Source: Pelobates cultripes (taxonomy: Eukaryota; Chordata; Amphibia; Anura; Pelobatidae). Taken from it: 64,000 bases of DNA. The notes below the pieces were generated by a model. That model ran no database searches. It had not been told where the DNA came from and saw nothing but the letters and a program-made list of their open reading frames with translations. The stretch covers positions 113,142,655-113,206,654 of the forward strand of contig OW240917.1 in the NCBI GenBank assembly GCA_933207985.1, given 5' to 3'. The translations under genes and the position numbers were made by a program. Shown here piece by piece: positions 46,605 to 57,582 of the stretch (position 1 is the first letter of the stretch; every line of letters begins with the position of its first letter).

Positions 46605-47032
46605 GACTATAGGTAAGTGAATGTCTAGGAATAAGTACAACTTAAGTTAAATAAGTAGCTTACAAGCCAAAAAATTTAATAAAAACCTTTATTGATCCAT
46701 AAGGCATAGGGCTACTGTTAACAGTTAAAGGGTCCTAAATAGGAACAAAATGTACACACTAGGAATAAGGGAAACACCATAGGGTGCAGAAAAGCATTCC
46801 ACTATAGAAGGATACCCTGATATTAGGCAGAATCAATGAGAGGTGATAAGAAAAAGGGGAAGTAGTCTAAATCTCTACACCTGTATGTAGTATGTACATT
46901 TTGTTCCTATTTAGAACCCTTTAACTGTTAATAGTTAATGCCTTATGGATCAATAAATGTTTTTACTATATTTTTTGGCTTGTAAGCTACTTATTTAACT
47001 TAGTTGTACTTATAACTAGACATTCACTTCCA
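46605..47032. repeat. Long hairpin repeat with arms of about 140 bp
   Basis: AGTGAATGTCTAGGAATAAG near 46616 is inverted near 47030 (CTAGACATTCACTT). Pairing continues through TAAATAAGTAGCTTACAAGC, TTATTGATCCATAAGGCAT and AATAGGAACAAAATGTACA. The loop is about 150 bp (46760-46900). It lacks coding sequence and looks like a foldback MITE or an inverted retroelement end. Confidence 0.75.
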
Positions 47033-47531
47033 TTTGGAGTGAATGCCCTGGATATTGTCTTCATTCCTTTTCTAAATAACCCTATCAGTATTTACATTAA
47101 CATTACAATCCAGTACAGCATTGGCTCAGTCGAGACACACTGTATTAAAGAAACAGAAACAATAGAGCCCTATAGAGCCCCCACTCTCTAATATTTGGGG
47201 TGAGGGGAATTATGTTACGCCATCAGATAAAACAAAATGTATTTTTTTTTTTTTCTTTACTTTGTTAACATAATTTGTGCCTGTGAGGGGGCATTTTGCA
47301 TGTATTGATTTATTCCTTGCAGTAAATGAAAAGGGTTGTGAGTTGTTTTTTTTTTCTCTGTTACATTATATTAAACCACAATGCCAATAAATTAGTGCTA
47401 GGGATAGAATTAGAACTAGAATTAAGTTTGGCATGCTAATTGGTAATCCATCAAGGGCTTCCTTCTATGTATCAATTCTAATTCTGGACTGTGCCAAACT
47501 GCTTCAACTGGTTGTAGTTCCACTACCACGC

Positions 47532-47570
<39 letters not shown>

Positions 47571-48229
47571 ACATGTGTCTTTTCAGTAACTATGCATGCA
47601 GAAATTGTAGAGGCACTAGATTGATGCTGCCTTATTAGCACACCATTTGCTTATTTACATGCTCTTATCCTTCTCCAAAATTGTCAGGACATTTGGATGA
47701 GCTTGGTTCTTTGGTTTGAGTATATTCAAAATAGTTCAAACCATGAGGCATCAGGGCACTGCCAATTATTTGCAGATGATGGGTCTCACCCTACAATTAT
47801 TCCTGAGGATTTCTCAAACAGTGCTTTGGAGCATCATCCTACTTGTTGAAAGGATACATATTTTTTAAAAAAATATGTACTTAAATTTAAAATTGTATTT
47901 CTATTTTATGTATGATTATACATATATAACTTAAATGTAATGAATTTCCACATCTTTATCGATGCAGCGCCTAAATTAAAGAAAAAGAAAGTTAAAGGTA
48001 GCCACACTGGATTTTATGTAATTTGCCATGCAAGGCGTACTCCTTACTAAACTCAATTATCTCCAAACACAAAAAACACACATTTTTACAAAACCCCAAA
48101 AGTACCTTAAAACACATAAAATCCCCACAGTTACATTCCCTGATAGCCCTGATCTGGATGACCAACATATCCAAAAATCAAACAGATCAGTTCAGGGGTT
48201 CAGGAATTTCCTGGAAGTCATAGTTTTTA
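47033..48229. other. Intron sequence with a (TA)n microsatellite
   Basis: (TA)18 lies at 47533-47568. The rest is AT-rich and unrecognised. Confidence 0.6.
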
Positions 48230-48560
48230 CCGACTGCACGCATGGTCCCATGCCCAAAAAGGTTCCATAGAATCACGGCTAAGTGCAGCTAGCCCCCCAC
48301 CGTAAACCACAAAAACTTCATGCCGAAAATAGTTCCATAGAATCGCGGCTAAGTGCCGCTGGGGGACCGACCAGGAACCGTGAAGTCTTCATGCTGAAAA
48401 TAGTTCCAGGGCATTCGCAGCTAAGTCCCCCTGAAGTCTATTCACAGTTTTGGTCCATGCGAACGGCCGCCAGGGAGCTAGCATTCGGTTCTATGAAAAG
48501 TGCCGAAATAGGGGAACCAGGGGAAATAAAATATGGGTCTTTACAGTCATTGACTTGACT
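48230..48560. repeat. Short tandem array, about 70-bp unit, three copies
   Basis: The unit contains TTCATGC-GAAAATAGTTCCA and a GAATCGCGGCTAAGTGC segment and recurs near 48270, 48341 and 48409. It is more GC-rich than its surroundings. It may be part of an LTR, but I found no partner or primer site. Confidence 0.6.
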
Positions 48561-48798
48561 TGTAGTCTTTTGGCAAGAAGCTGGCCAGCAGGCCCCTCCA
48601 AGCACTCGTGACGAGGTTCAGTTAGTCACAATGGCTAAATGCAAATGGTGGTAGCTGAAATTAGTTGTGAAATGAAAATGTTGGCAGCTGATTCAAAGGA
48701 GTGTAAGTCCTATTAGTTTTAGACAGACCGGGATTAGAGCAATGGTTTGTACAGCATGATATCATGCACAGTGCATTACAAGAGTTGATCATTCTGAT

Positions 48799-49230
48799 TA
48801 AAGGGAACCTGTAGTCCCAAAAATAACAATCATTATTTTGGGTCAATGGGTTCCTTTCTGTCCACCCATCTTTGTTCACCCCCCTTTTCTTTTAAAGGTA
48901 GGAGGTTTTTCTGGAACTCCTCCACTGGAGCTCCCTGCTCCACCTTCTGAAGACATTAGCCTGCTTGCAAACATATTTTGTGATCTCGTAGAAAAGCAAT
49001 GAAGTAGAACTAACCATGCGCGACCAAACATTGCTCTCCTCCAATCAAATGCTGCTATCACTCGGTTTTGGAGGAGGAAGCACCTCTAGTGGCTGTCAGG
49101 AAGACAGGAACAAGAGGTGTATTGAACTCTGCACTATAATCAATGTTTTGCATTGCAGGATTAAATTTACAGGACCACTACACCCAGACCGATTTATTGA
49201 CACTTTAGTCACCATTTGACTTTAGTGGTC
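48799..49230. mobile_element. Degenerate T2-like MITE
   Basis: The left end TTAAAGGGAACCTGTAGTCC fits the T2 terminus. Inside, CACCTCTAGTGGCTGTCAGG and GGACCACTACACCCAGACC echo the cores of the better copies. The right end is diverged (ACTTTAGTGGTC). Confidence 0.5.
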
Positions 49231-49987
49231 TTCTCAATACATGTATATACACATTCACAAACACACCACTTCTACAGCAGCTATATAATATTTTGCGGTT
49301 TTCATTGATACTAATAGTTTCATTTAATAACAATACAAATTGTTATTTTAGTCTTCTCGTAGATTTTGTTTTAACACAAAATTGCTACATAGGATTAGCT
49401 TGTGGCATTTATTAAAAAGTGCACATATGTACTTGACCCTACAACTCTGCCTTGGAATTATAGTTAATCTTGTTTAAGTTCCCAGCTTTGCATATTTTTT
49501 TATGCTGCTGAACTAGAAAAAAATACACTAGAGATAACATTATTTCAGAGTTTACACGTGATTTCTTTTGGCATCATGGTGCTGATGTGTGAAATATTAA
49601 TGCAATCTGTTTTGAGTGCTCATAGGAAATGGTTAGCAAAAATGTATTAAAAGGACTGTAAAGCCTTAAGAAATATATTTTTATATTATATGCAAATATA
49701 TAAAGTCTTTAGATTAACTCTGTAAAGCTTGCCTTGAATAACTATTTCTATATAGGCTTGCATGCCTCATGTTACAGTTTGTAGTGTACTTGTTGGACCT
49801 CTTTGTTAATATAGTCAATACTACTCAAGCTGTAGCCACTGGAGAGCTCTGTGTTGGCACTTCACCAGAATGTTGCAGTCATTGTTTGATTAAAGCAATG
49901 CTGCATCCACATAAAAATACTTAAAACAATTCAGTTCAGCAATTAGCATTAATGTGAGTTATTCAGACTAAATTTATACTGCAATGC
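49231..49987. other. Intron sequence, nothing recognised
   Basis: AT-rich, without visible elements. Confidence 0.5.
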
Positions 49988-50481
49988 ACTTAGCTACATA
50001 GTTACATAGTTGAAAAGAGACTTGTGTCGATCAAGTTCAGCCTTCCTCACATTTGTTTTTGCTGTTGATCCAAAAGAAGGCAAAAAAACCTAGTCTGAAG
50101 CGCTTCCAATTTTGCAACAAACTAGGAAAAAATCCTTCTTGACCCCAAAATAGCAGTCAGATGTCTCCTTGGATCAAGCAGCTATTGCCCCACTTATTAG
50201 AAATTATATCCCTGTATGTTATGTTTTTGCAATTATTTATCCAATTGCAGTTTAAACATCTGTACAGACTCTGACAAAACCACCTCTTCAGGCAGAGAAT
50301 TCCATATCCTTATTGCTCTTACAGTAAAAAAAACTTTTCTTTGCCTTCGATGAAATCTCCTTTCTTCCAGCCTAAATTTGTGACCTCGTGTCCTATGTTT
50401 ATGAGTAGATTTACAGATAAAGGTTTGTACTGGTCCCGAATATAAGTAGTTTATAAATGTCTCCAGCACCCTAGATTGCAA
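49988..50481 (-). pseudogene. L2/CR1-type LINE 3' end
   Basis: The minus strand encodes the C-terminal end of the reverse-transcriptase protein: HKHRTRGHKFRLEERRFH, then FFTVRAIRIWNSLPEEVV and a MFKLQLDK end. The WNSLPEEVV motif marks the extreme C-terminus of L2/CR1-like ORF2. A 3' untranslated region follows, ending at about 49988 in a tandem ACTATGTAACTATGTAGC tail. It is 5'-truncated. Confidence 0.85.
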
Positions 50482-50640
50482 TATTTTTTCATAATCAATG
50501 CTTCAGACCTACTTCTACTTGATCCACCTTTGGTCATGTCCCTATTGAAGGCACTTTTGGCAATCGAGATTATGGGCAATCAGACCGGTCTGCAGCTACA
50601 TAGCACCATACGTAGCAAACTGCAATACACAGTGTGTTGT

Positions 50641-51030
50641 GACATATGTATATCACAGTAGCTTCTCTGTGTGATTTGATCAGATGGGCTAGGATTCGCT
50701 CCCCAAATGCATCAATGAGCTTAGGCCACCCATAATTCTGATGCCGGTTCACTGGTTGTCCTTTCATAGACACCTTTTGGTAGGTACTAACCACTTCATG
50801 CCAGGAATACCCTACAAGACCTTTGGTTTTGGAGATGCTCGTACTCTGTTATCTAGCATCACTATTTAGCCCATGTCAAAGTCAATATCTTTTTGCTTGC
50901 CCATTTTTCCTGTTTCCAACTCATGAAAATCAAGAACTGACTGTTCACTTGCTGATTATATATCCCAGCCCTTTACGGGTACAATTGCAACAATATAATC
51001 AATTTGCACTCTCCTTGTCATTGGTAAGTG
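50641..51030 (-). mobile_element. Tc1/mariner transposon 5' fragment, second copy
   Basis: The minus strand encodes STYQKVSMKGQPVNRHQ, LIDAFGERILAHLI and HREATV, the second half of the Tc1-type N-terminal DNA-binding domain, and stops soon after. Upstream, GCAAGTGAACAGTCAGTTC and a decayed terminal region match the copy at 960-1403. Confidence 0.75.
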
Positions 51031-51652
51031 AAATTTCAGCTCTGGTGAGTGCACATTCAGCACTCAGTGTTGCTATGAAGCAGCAGAATATTGTATCAGT
51101 GGCCATGTGGCTAATATCTGAAGCCATCAGGAGTGAATTTACGTAAGAAAATTATAGCAGATTAGATTCTTGACATTTAACATTTTGTTAAGCCCCACTT
51201 TCCCTACTTTCTCTTTACATTATTTTTAAAATGATGGTACTAGTACTTATAACATACATGTTCCAATTTGTCCAAGATTGATGTAAATTACACTGTGTAA
51301 TGTCCCTACTTCAGCCTCAATTCAATGTGATACTGCTGTCCTATGATACCATTTATAGGAGACGTATGAAATTAATATTGGCAGCTACAAATAGCAGCTG
51401 CTGCCTATCAGTATAAATACCAGTAATAAATAAATAATAGTGCCACCAATTCTTGGCAGGACTAGACATTTATGTCCCCTTGTTGCTCTGAGAATAGTGT
51501 ATTATCATTGCACAGTGCCAATCACATGATGCCCTGTTGATTTAAACATAATTGATAATAATCAACCGCCACAATGGATGCAGGTTGTGAATAATTAAGT
51601 GCACTATTTAAGCATAGTTACATAGTATACATTCTGAACACAAATAAATGTA

Positions 51653-51837
51653 GAAGCAAAGCAGAAAGGAGGAAGCCTGAGGAACACTCGTATTGGGATT
51701 ATCCCAGAGACTAAGGAAGTATTATCGTGGAAAAGGAGAAAATGAGTGCCCTTAAAATATAACTTTTAATAGTAATTCTAAAATTAGTCTGGATATCCTA
51801 AATGGAAATTATATTTAAAAATGCAGTGATAAACTAA

Positions 51838-51874
<37 letters not shown>

Positions 51875-52010
51875 TAATGTACACAAGTATAATGATTAAC
51901 CAACGTATTCCTATTCACTGGTTAATAGCTTGTCAATAGGAAAATATGTAAGGAGATCCTGTGGACATGTAATAGATAAAGTACAAGGCAATATGTAGAG
52001 AGACCCTGTG
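51653..52010 (-). repeat. PLE terminal direct repeat, downstream copy
   Basis: It matches 57228-57582 over about 350 bp with few changes. It differs by a longer (TA)n at 51843-51872. The repeat continues beyond position 52010 only on this side. Confidence 0.85.
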
Positions 52011-52187
52011 GACCTCTTAGTAAACAAGTACAGGGCTGAATAAATGGTATTTAAAATATTTGGAAACCCTAACTGGTTATATCTACAACGATCGTTTAGT
52101 AGTCCACAATGGCTAGTGATAGTTACTAGCCACAGAAAAAAAGTGTATATGGTAATACGCCAAAGTAAAATAGTGGATGTACAAATT

Positions 52188-52432
52188 GATACACAAAAAA
52201 TAAATGATAAACTAAAGCATGTACAATAAGGTAAACTGATTAAAATAAGTACAATCAAGTAAAAAGTCCTGAACTCTATAGAGTGCAGAAACATAAACTG
52301 ATAATCACTGGAATGTGTATGATCGTTATGAGGTTCTGTTCAAAAGTTTTCAGAAACCTTCATCTGGTGATGTGTGCAAAACAAAGTTTTGCAATCCACA
52401 TGGGCTTAGTAAAGTGGCATTTTATCTCAGTA
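52188..52432 (-). repeat. Terminal-region segment duplicated inside the PLE coding region
   Basis: About 245 bp, from GATACACAAAAAATAAATGA to GTGGCATTTTATCTCAGT, recurs at 56090-56334 with roughly ten differences. Confidence 0.88.
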
Positions 52433-52940
52433 TAGTAACGAATCTATAATAAGAATACAATGTGACATAACTGCAACAGTTAGTAGAAAGATATTGTAAA
52501 CAAGCTGTCTAAATAAAGCTGAAACAATAGTGATCTGGCATCTATTAATGCAAGTGAGAGGGTCCTGTTCAAAAATTTGCGGGGACCTTGGTCTAGTACT
52601 ATGTGCAAACCGATATTTATCAAAGCACATGAAATCGAATTGTCAGTTCATTATATACATCATCGAAAGTGATGCAGAACACTCCTGCAGAAAGCACAAA
52701 GTGCAGCCTCTGTGGATAAATGAATTAGTGCAACCGCTATTGCTGTGGGGATAGTTAAGCTATCTGTTCAAAGTTTGAAGTGATACAATCTGAAAGGTTT
52801 GACTCAATATGAAATCCTCAGTATGTATAGCTCCATACCCCAACCTAAAACATAGGCGGTTGAACAAACTCTGGATCCTGAGACATAAAAATCTGTTCTT
52901 AATAAAACAGGAGATGAATGTAAAGTCTCTGGATCACCGA

Positions 52941-52986
52941 GTTCCCCTGATGCACGCGTTTCGCCCAAAGCTCATCAGAAGGGAAC
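52941..52986 (-). ncRNA. Hammerhead ribozyme motif, best preserved (copy D)
   Basis: On the minus strand: stem I 5' strand GTTCCCTT (52986-52979), CTGATGA (52978-52972), a short stem II GC-TTTGG-GC, GAAA (52962-52959), an ACGCGTGCAT stem III region, C at 52949, then stem I 3' strand AGGGGAAC (52948-52941). Stem I forms eight pairs including one G-U. The core residues CUGAUGA and GAA(A) are intact. Stem III contains the palindrome ACGCGT, which in PLE hammerheads suggests action as a dimer. The cleavage site is predicted after AUC. Confidence 0.75.
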
Positions 52987-53299
52987 CGATGTGCGGGAGG
53001 TGACCGGATTATAAGATGGAATGACAGTTCTGATAGGTGAGTTCAAAAAACGTCATCCCTTGATTATCCAATTGGAATCCAACTAGGCGATAACGTAATG
53101 GGTAAGCTGAGGTTAACCCTATAAAGTGTATTAAAAGGGAATTTTAACCCTTGTCATTCTGAGTAATCAGAGTTGGAAAAGGTGATTGTGTGCTCACTTA
53201 TCAATCTTCGTTGCCATATGGTTACCGATAGTATAATGAAAAATGAAAAGACATAAATTACTGACTTGTCGATGAATGATACGTGTCTAAATAATAAAA

Positions 53300-53770
53300 T
53301 TCATTGATGATTAAGCTTGATACGGAGCCTTATCTTTTAGATATATACTCATACATAGTTGCCACATTTTGTCCCAATCGTTGTCATAAGTATCATTAGA
53401 AATATTTTGGTTCCAAAAATGTTTACAGATATAGGTGTTCACGTTGGGGATACACAATAAATAGTAAAAAGCCATTAATGAATAAGCTTGATACAGAGAC
53501 TTATCTTTAGATATATACAAGGCTTTAAATAGATAATAACGAGAGAAGGAATTAATGTCGCCTGGACTTAATAATATATGTGGCAGTGCAAGTGTCTTAT
53601 AATAGGTGAAATACTACGTAGTTTTCACACTAAATTACCGCGTGATTGTTAATAACCAAACATGATACAGAAACAAGAGTTACTGACTCGTATATTAGAT
53701 CATACATGTAGTTGCACAGATGTCTTGTAATAAATGTGCTCCTACGTAGTTGCCACCTAAAATTAGTACA
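53300..53770. repeat. Degenerate tandem block in PLE 3' region
   Basis: Segments with AAGCTTGATAC-GAG-CTTATC, TAGATATATAC and TAGTTGCCAC recur about every 165-175 bp near 53315, 53485 and 53660. Confidence 0.6.
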
Positions 53771-54383
53771 TCAGGAAATTGTCACTATTTTTTGAAAGAT
53801 ATTTTGGCTCATGATATGTACGCGTTAGAGCATTATCTTGGAAGATAAAAAGTAATAAATATCGACATGAATTTGACAAGAATTTAATGCAACGATTCAC
53901 CTGTCTTATTACAAGTGTGTATAATGTGTGATAGCTGCAGTTTGAACCCTGCAGCAAAATGATTTAAAGTTTTTAACCAAATGTTTAAAAATACCAGAGG
54001 TTATGTGGTTTCGAAATGTGCCCATAAAGGCTAAGGTATAGGGTACCATGCCCTCGGCCATAAATGTGCCGATCGTATTCGATATGTCATATTATAGCCT
54101 GATAATCTATGGTGATATTAAACGTAATATTCTAGTTCTAGGAAGAAATTTACTGTAAGACGATTAGTGTGGGTTCGCAAAATACACAGAGTGCCCAGCA
54201 ACAAGGTAGGGAACAACTGTTATGGTTTCTTAAATCATGGGGGGGGGGGAAAGGTTAACCCCTCGCTTATATGCCATCTACAACTGTCATGTCCTAGAGG
54301 TTTATATGGTCCAGTAATTGTAAGTTGTTGCGGCAGTAGTATTTACAGTATCGATGTTATGAAACAGAACTTCAGAGACCTAA

Positions 54384-57057
54384 TGTATGAAAGGGGTGAT
54401 ATTAAATTCCTTGTTGAGGCCATTAGGTGTTAGAGTCCAGATGGATATATGAGTTTCAAACTCTTTCTGTAAAAGTATCAGATTAAAATTTCCTCTTCTG
54501 GAATTAAGAGTGACTCTTTCCAAGGCTTGGAATGACAGATGTTTAGAATTGCCATCATGAAAATTACGAACATGATTCGCAACGCGGGTGGCCAGATTGG
54601 GATTGTTAACAGAATTAGTGTGCTGTAGAATGCGTCTTCTGAATTATTGGTAGGTCTTACCAATATATTGCTTTCCGCATGTGCAGGTTATGAAATAAAT
54701 CACTTGGGTAGTGCTGCAATTCATAAAGTGATTAATTCTGAATTCTTTTTTGGTGTTTTCACATATAACTATTCTGGAATGTTTGGCAAATGGGCAGGCC
54801 TTACAATGTCCACATCTGTGAACCCCCATAGGTGCTGTAAGCCAACTTTTTAAAGATGATTTTCTTTCTAGATGGCTGTGCACTAGGAGTTCACAAAGGT
54901 TTTTGGACCTACGTGCTGTGATATTCGGATAAGCGATTGATTGGGGGTTCAGGTCTGTGTCATGTTGCAAAATGTTGGGTGAAGATGTCCTTTATCGGTT
55001 GACACTGTTTGTCGAAAGTACCAGTGCTTCTTATCATTTGATTAGTGGGAATAGGTCTAATTGACCAAAGGTTATTGCTCCTATCTTGATTTGAAGCTCT
55101 CTGAAAGGCTTTCTTTAATAGTCTGTCGGGATATCCCTTGTTCTTAAACCTAATTCATAATTTGTTTGCCTTGGCTTGAAAAGACTCATTATTGGAACAG
55201 TTTCTCCTTGCACTCATGTACTGTCCATAAGGTATCCCACCCTTTAGGCGATATGGATGGAAACTCTGTCAATGTAAAAGGCTGTTTGATGCCGTACTCT
55301 TCCTGAATAATTCGGTGTCAACTGTGCCATCCATGTTCAGTAGAATTCTAAGATCTAAGAATTCTAGTTGTGATTCATGGAAAACATGTGTAAGTTTCAA
55401 CCCATCTGATTGTTATTGAGGCCTTCAACCATATCTGTGAAGTTGGTACAGGAACTAGTCCAGAATATCAGAATGTTGTCGATATATATTAACCATTTGT
55501 AGATGTATTTCTGGTATTGATTAAACATTGTGTCTTTAAGAATGGTTTCTTCCCACCACCTGAGGTACAAGTTTGTGTAGCTTGGGGCACAGGCCATGCC
55601 CATTGCTGTGCCCCGTAGTTGGAGGTAATAAGTGCCATCAAAAAGAAAATAACTGTGAGTTAGGACAAATTGCAGTAGAGATAATATTAGTGCAATTTGT
55701 TCCAGACTGTACTTGATAGACTTGTGTAAAAAATAGGATGTGGCACATAACCCCTTTTCATGGGGGATGTTATTATATAAGGACACAACATCCAAACTTG
55801 CAAGGGGTGTGTATGGGGGGACCACGAGATTTCCAATTGTCAAAAGAGTTTGCTTTGTATCCTGGACATACGAGTCTAAATTGGTCACGAATGGATGAAG
55901 TAGTTTTTCTAAGAATTTGCTGGCTTTTTCAGTCAGAGGCTTATTGCTGGAGATAATCGGTCTCCATGGAGGCTTGTTGAGGCACTTATGGACTTTTGGG
56001 AGACAGTAGAACGTAGAGATGGTAGGGTTACGGTTAGGAATCATGAAATTATATTCTTCTTTACTGATTAAATTACTCTCTAGTAAGCTGATACACAAAA
56101 AAATAAATGATAAACTAAAGTATGTACAATACGGTAAATTGATTGAAATAAGTACAATCGAGTAAAAAGTCCTTAACTCTATAGAGTGCAGAAACATAAA
56201 CTGATAATCACTGGAATGTATATGATAGTTATGAGGTTCTGTTCAAAAGTTTTCAGAAACCTTCATCTGGTGATGTGTGCAAAACAAAGTTTTGCAATCC
56301 ACATGGGCTTAGTAAAGTGGCATTTTATCTCAGTTTTTTGCTTTTGTACCCCCATCTTGTTCTGTCCCTGACTTTGCCTCTCTAGGGCAGAGGCCACTCT
56401 TGTTCTAAAAAAAATGGTCCTTGTTGGGAAGATGTAGATGAAATAGATTTGTATTAATAGTGGGTGGATTTGTATATTGTATATCTGGAAAAGAAACATT
56501 TTTCTCTGATTTTAGTATCCCTTTTCTTCCCTGTTGATTATAGTTAATGTTTATCATGTTACTACCACATCTCCGAGGGCTGGAGTCGGAATCAGACCAG
56601 TCTGTGTCACCTGAGGTTGAGTTCTGTTTGCTGCTCCACCTTTTTCTAATGTTATTTCTCTGTCTGAAAATGGTACCTTCTTTGAAGTTTCTATGGTCAC
56701 ATTGAAATTTCAGATGTTTTTTTCCCCTAATATGTTTCTTAAAGCTTTTTTAGATTGTTGTTGTTTTAATTCCATTTGTTTGAAATCCGAATGTATTTGG
56801 AAAGATTTTATGTTGTTAATTTCTACTTGGAGGTTTTGATTTACCATTTCCAAGTTTGATTCCTCTAGTTTAACTAGGAGTTCCATAAGTTTGATCGAAC
56901 GGTCTATCAGAATGTTGTTCCATTCTTTGATCTGTATGTCTGTTTTAACCTTGTCTCTAGGGACCAATTTCTCCTCTACATATTTTCGTAGACTGGTGAT
57001 TTCCCAATGACCCTTAATTTGTTGTTTGTACAAATTCTGTATATTAAAGAAACTCAT
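54384..57057 (-). pseudogene. Penelope-like retroelement protein, copy 3, broken
   Basis: From 57057 down: N-terminal QQIKGHWEITSLRKYVEEKL and a Lys/Glu/Gln-rich coil to about 56710, then basic sequence to 56340. A 245-bp duplicated terminal segment (56090-56334) interrupts the frame where copy 1 has its FVPT block. RT follows: STFYCLPKVHK (about 56020), SLDVVSLYNNIPHE (about 55790), GTAMGMACAPSYTNLYLRWW (about 55610-55550) and YIDN at about 55486-55475. Downstream, the linker has CGHCKAC (about 54810) and the nuclease has VIYFITCTCGKQYIGKTYQ (about 54700-54644), continuing to FNITPF-like sequence near 54390. Frameshifts break it. Confidence 0.8.
56090..56334 (-). repeat. Copy of the PLE terminal region inserted in its own coding region
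   Basis: It matches 52188-52432 in the same orientation. It sits exactly between the N-terminal coil and the reverse transcriptase and replaces roughly 0.5 kb of expected coding sequence. Confidence 0.88.
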
Positions 57058-57227
57058 TAATTTCAGTAGGGTTCTGTCTAATTAAAGGGATCAAGGGAAA
57101 AGACGTTGTTAATGTCAGTTGTGCTCAAATCAGGATTGATGACATTGGTTAGGTAAGAGGTCATTTTTTATATAGTCGTGGGACTAACAATGCTTCCTTT
57201 GGTAGGTATTAAAATCTTATATGAATT

Positions 57228-57582
57228 GGAGAAGCAAAGCAGAAAGGAGGAAGCTTGAGGAACACTCGTATTGGGGTTAACCCAGAGACTAAGGAAGTAT
57301 TATCGTAGAAAAAGAGAAAATGAGTGCCCTTAAAATATAACTTTTAATAGTAATTCTAAAATTAGTCTGGATATCCTAAATGGAAATTATATTCAAAAAT
57401 GCAGTGATAAACTAAATATTTTATATATATTATATATCCTAATGTACACAAGTATAATGATTAACCAACATATTCCTATTCACTGGTTAATAGCTTGTCA
57501 ATAGGAAAATATGTAAGGAGATCCTGTGGACCTCTAATAGATAGAGTACAAGGCAATATGTAGAGAGACCCTGTGGACCAGA
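57228..57582 (-). repeat. PLE terminal direct repeat, upstream copy
   Basis: It matches 51653-52010. Homology stops at GTGGACC (57582), where unrelated sequence begins; this is taken as the 5' limit of the element. Confidence 0.85.

Larger units (their letters stand above)
51653..57582 (-). mobile_element. Penelope-like element, copy 3, with flanking direct repeats
   Basis: A minus-strand PLE (N-terminal coil, RT, zinc-type linker, GIY-YIG) lies between direct repeats at 51653-52010 and 57228-57582, which share GCAAAGCAGAAAGGAGGAAG, AATATAACTTTTAATAGTAA and AGAGACCCTGTGGACC. PLEs are known to carry such terminal repeats. The 3' side holds a hammerhead (52941-52986) and a degenerate tandem block (about 53300-53770). 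The element is the same family as the copy at 26.1-30.3 kb. Confidence 0.8.
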
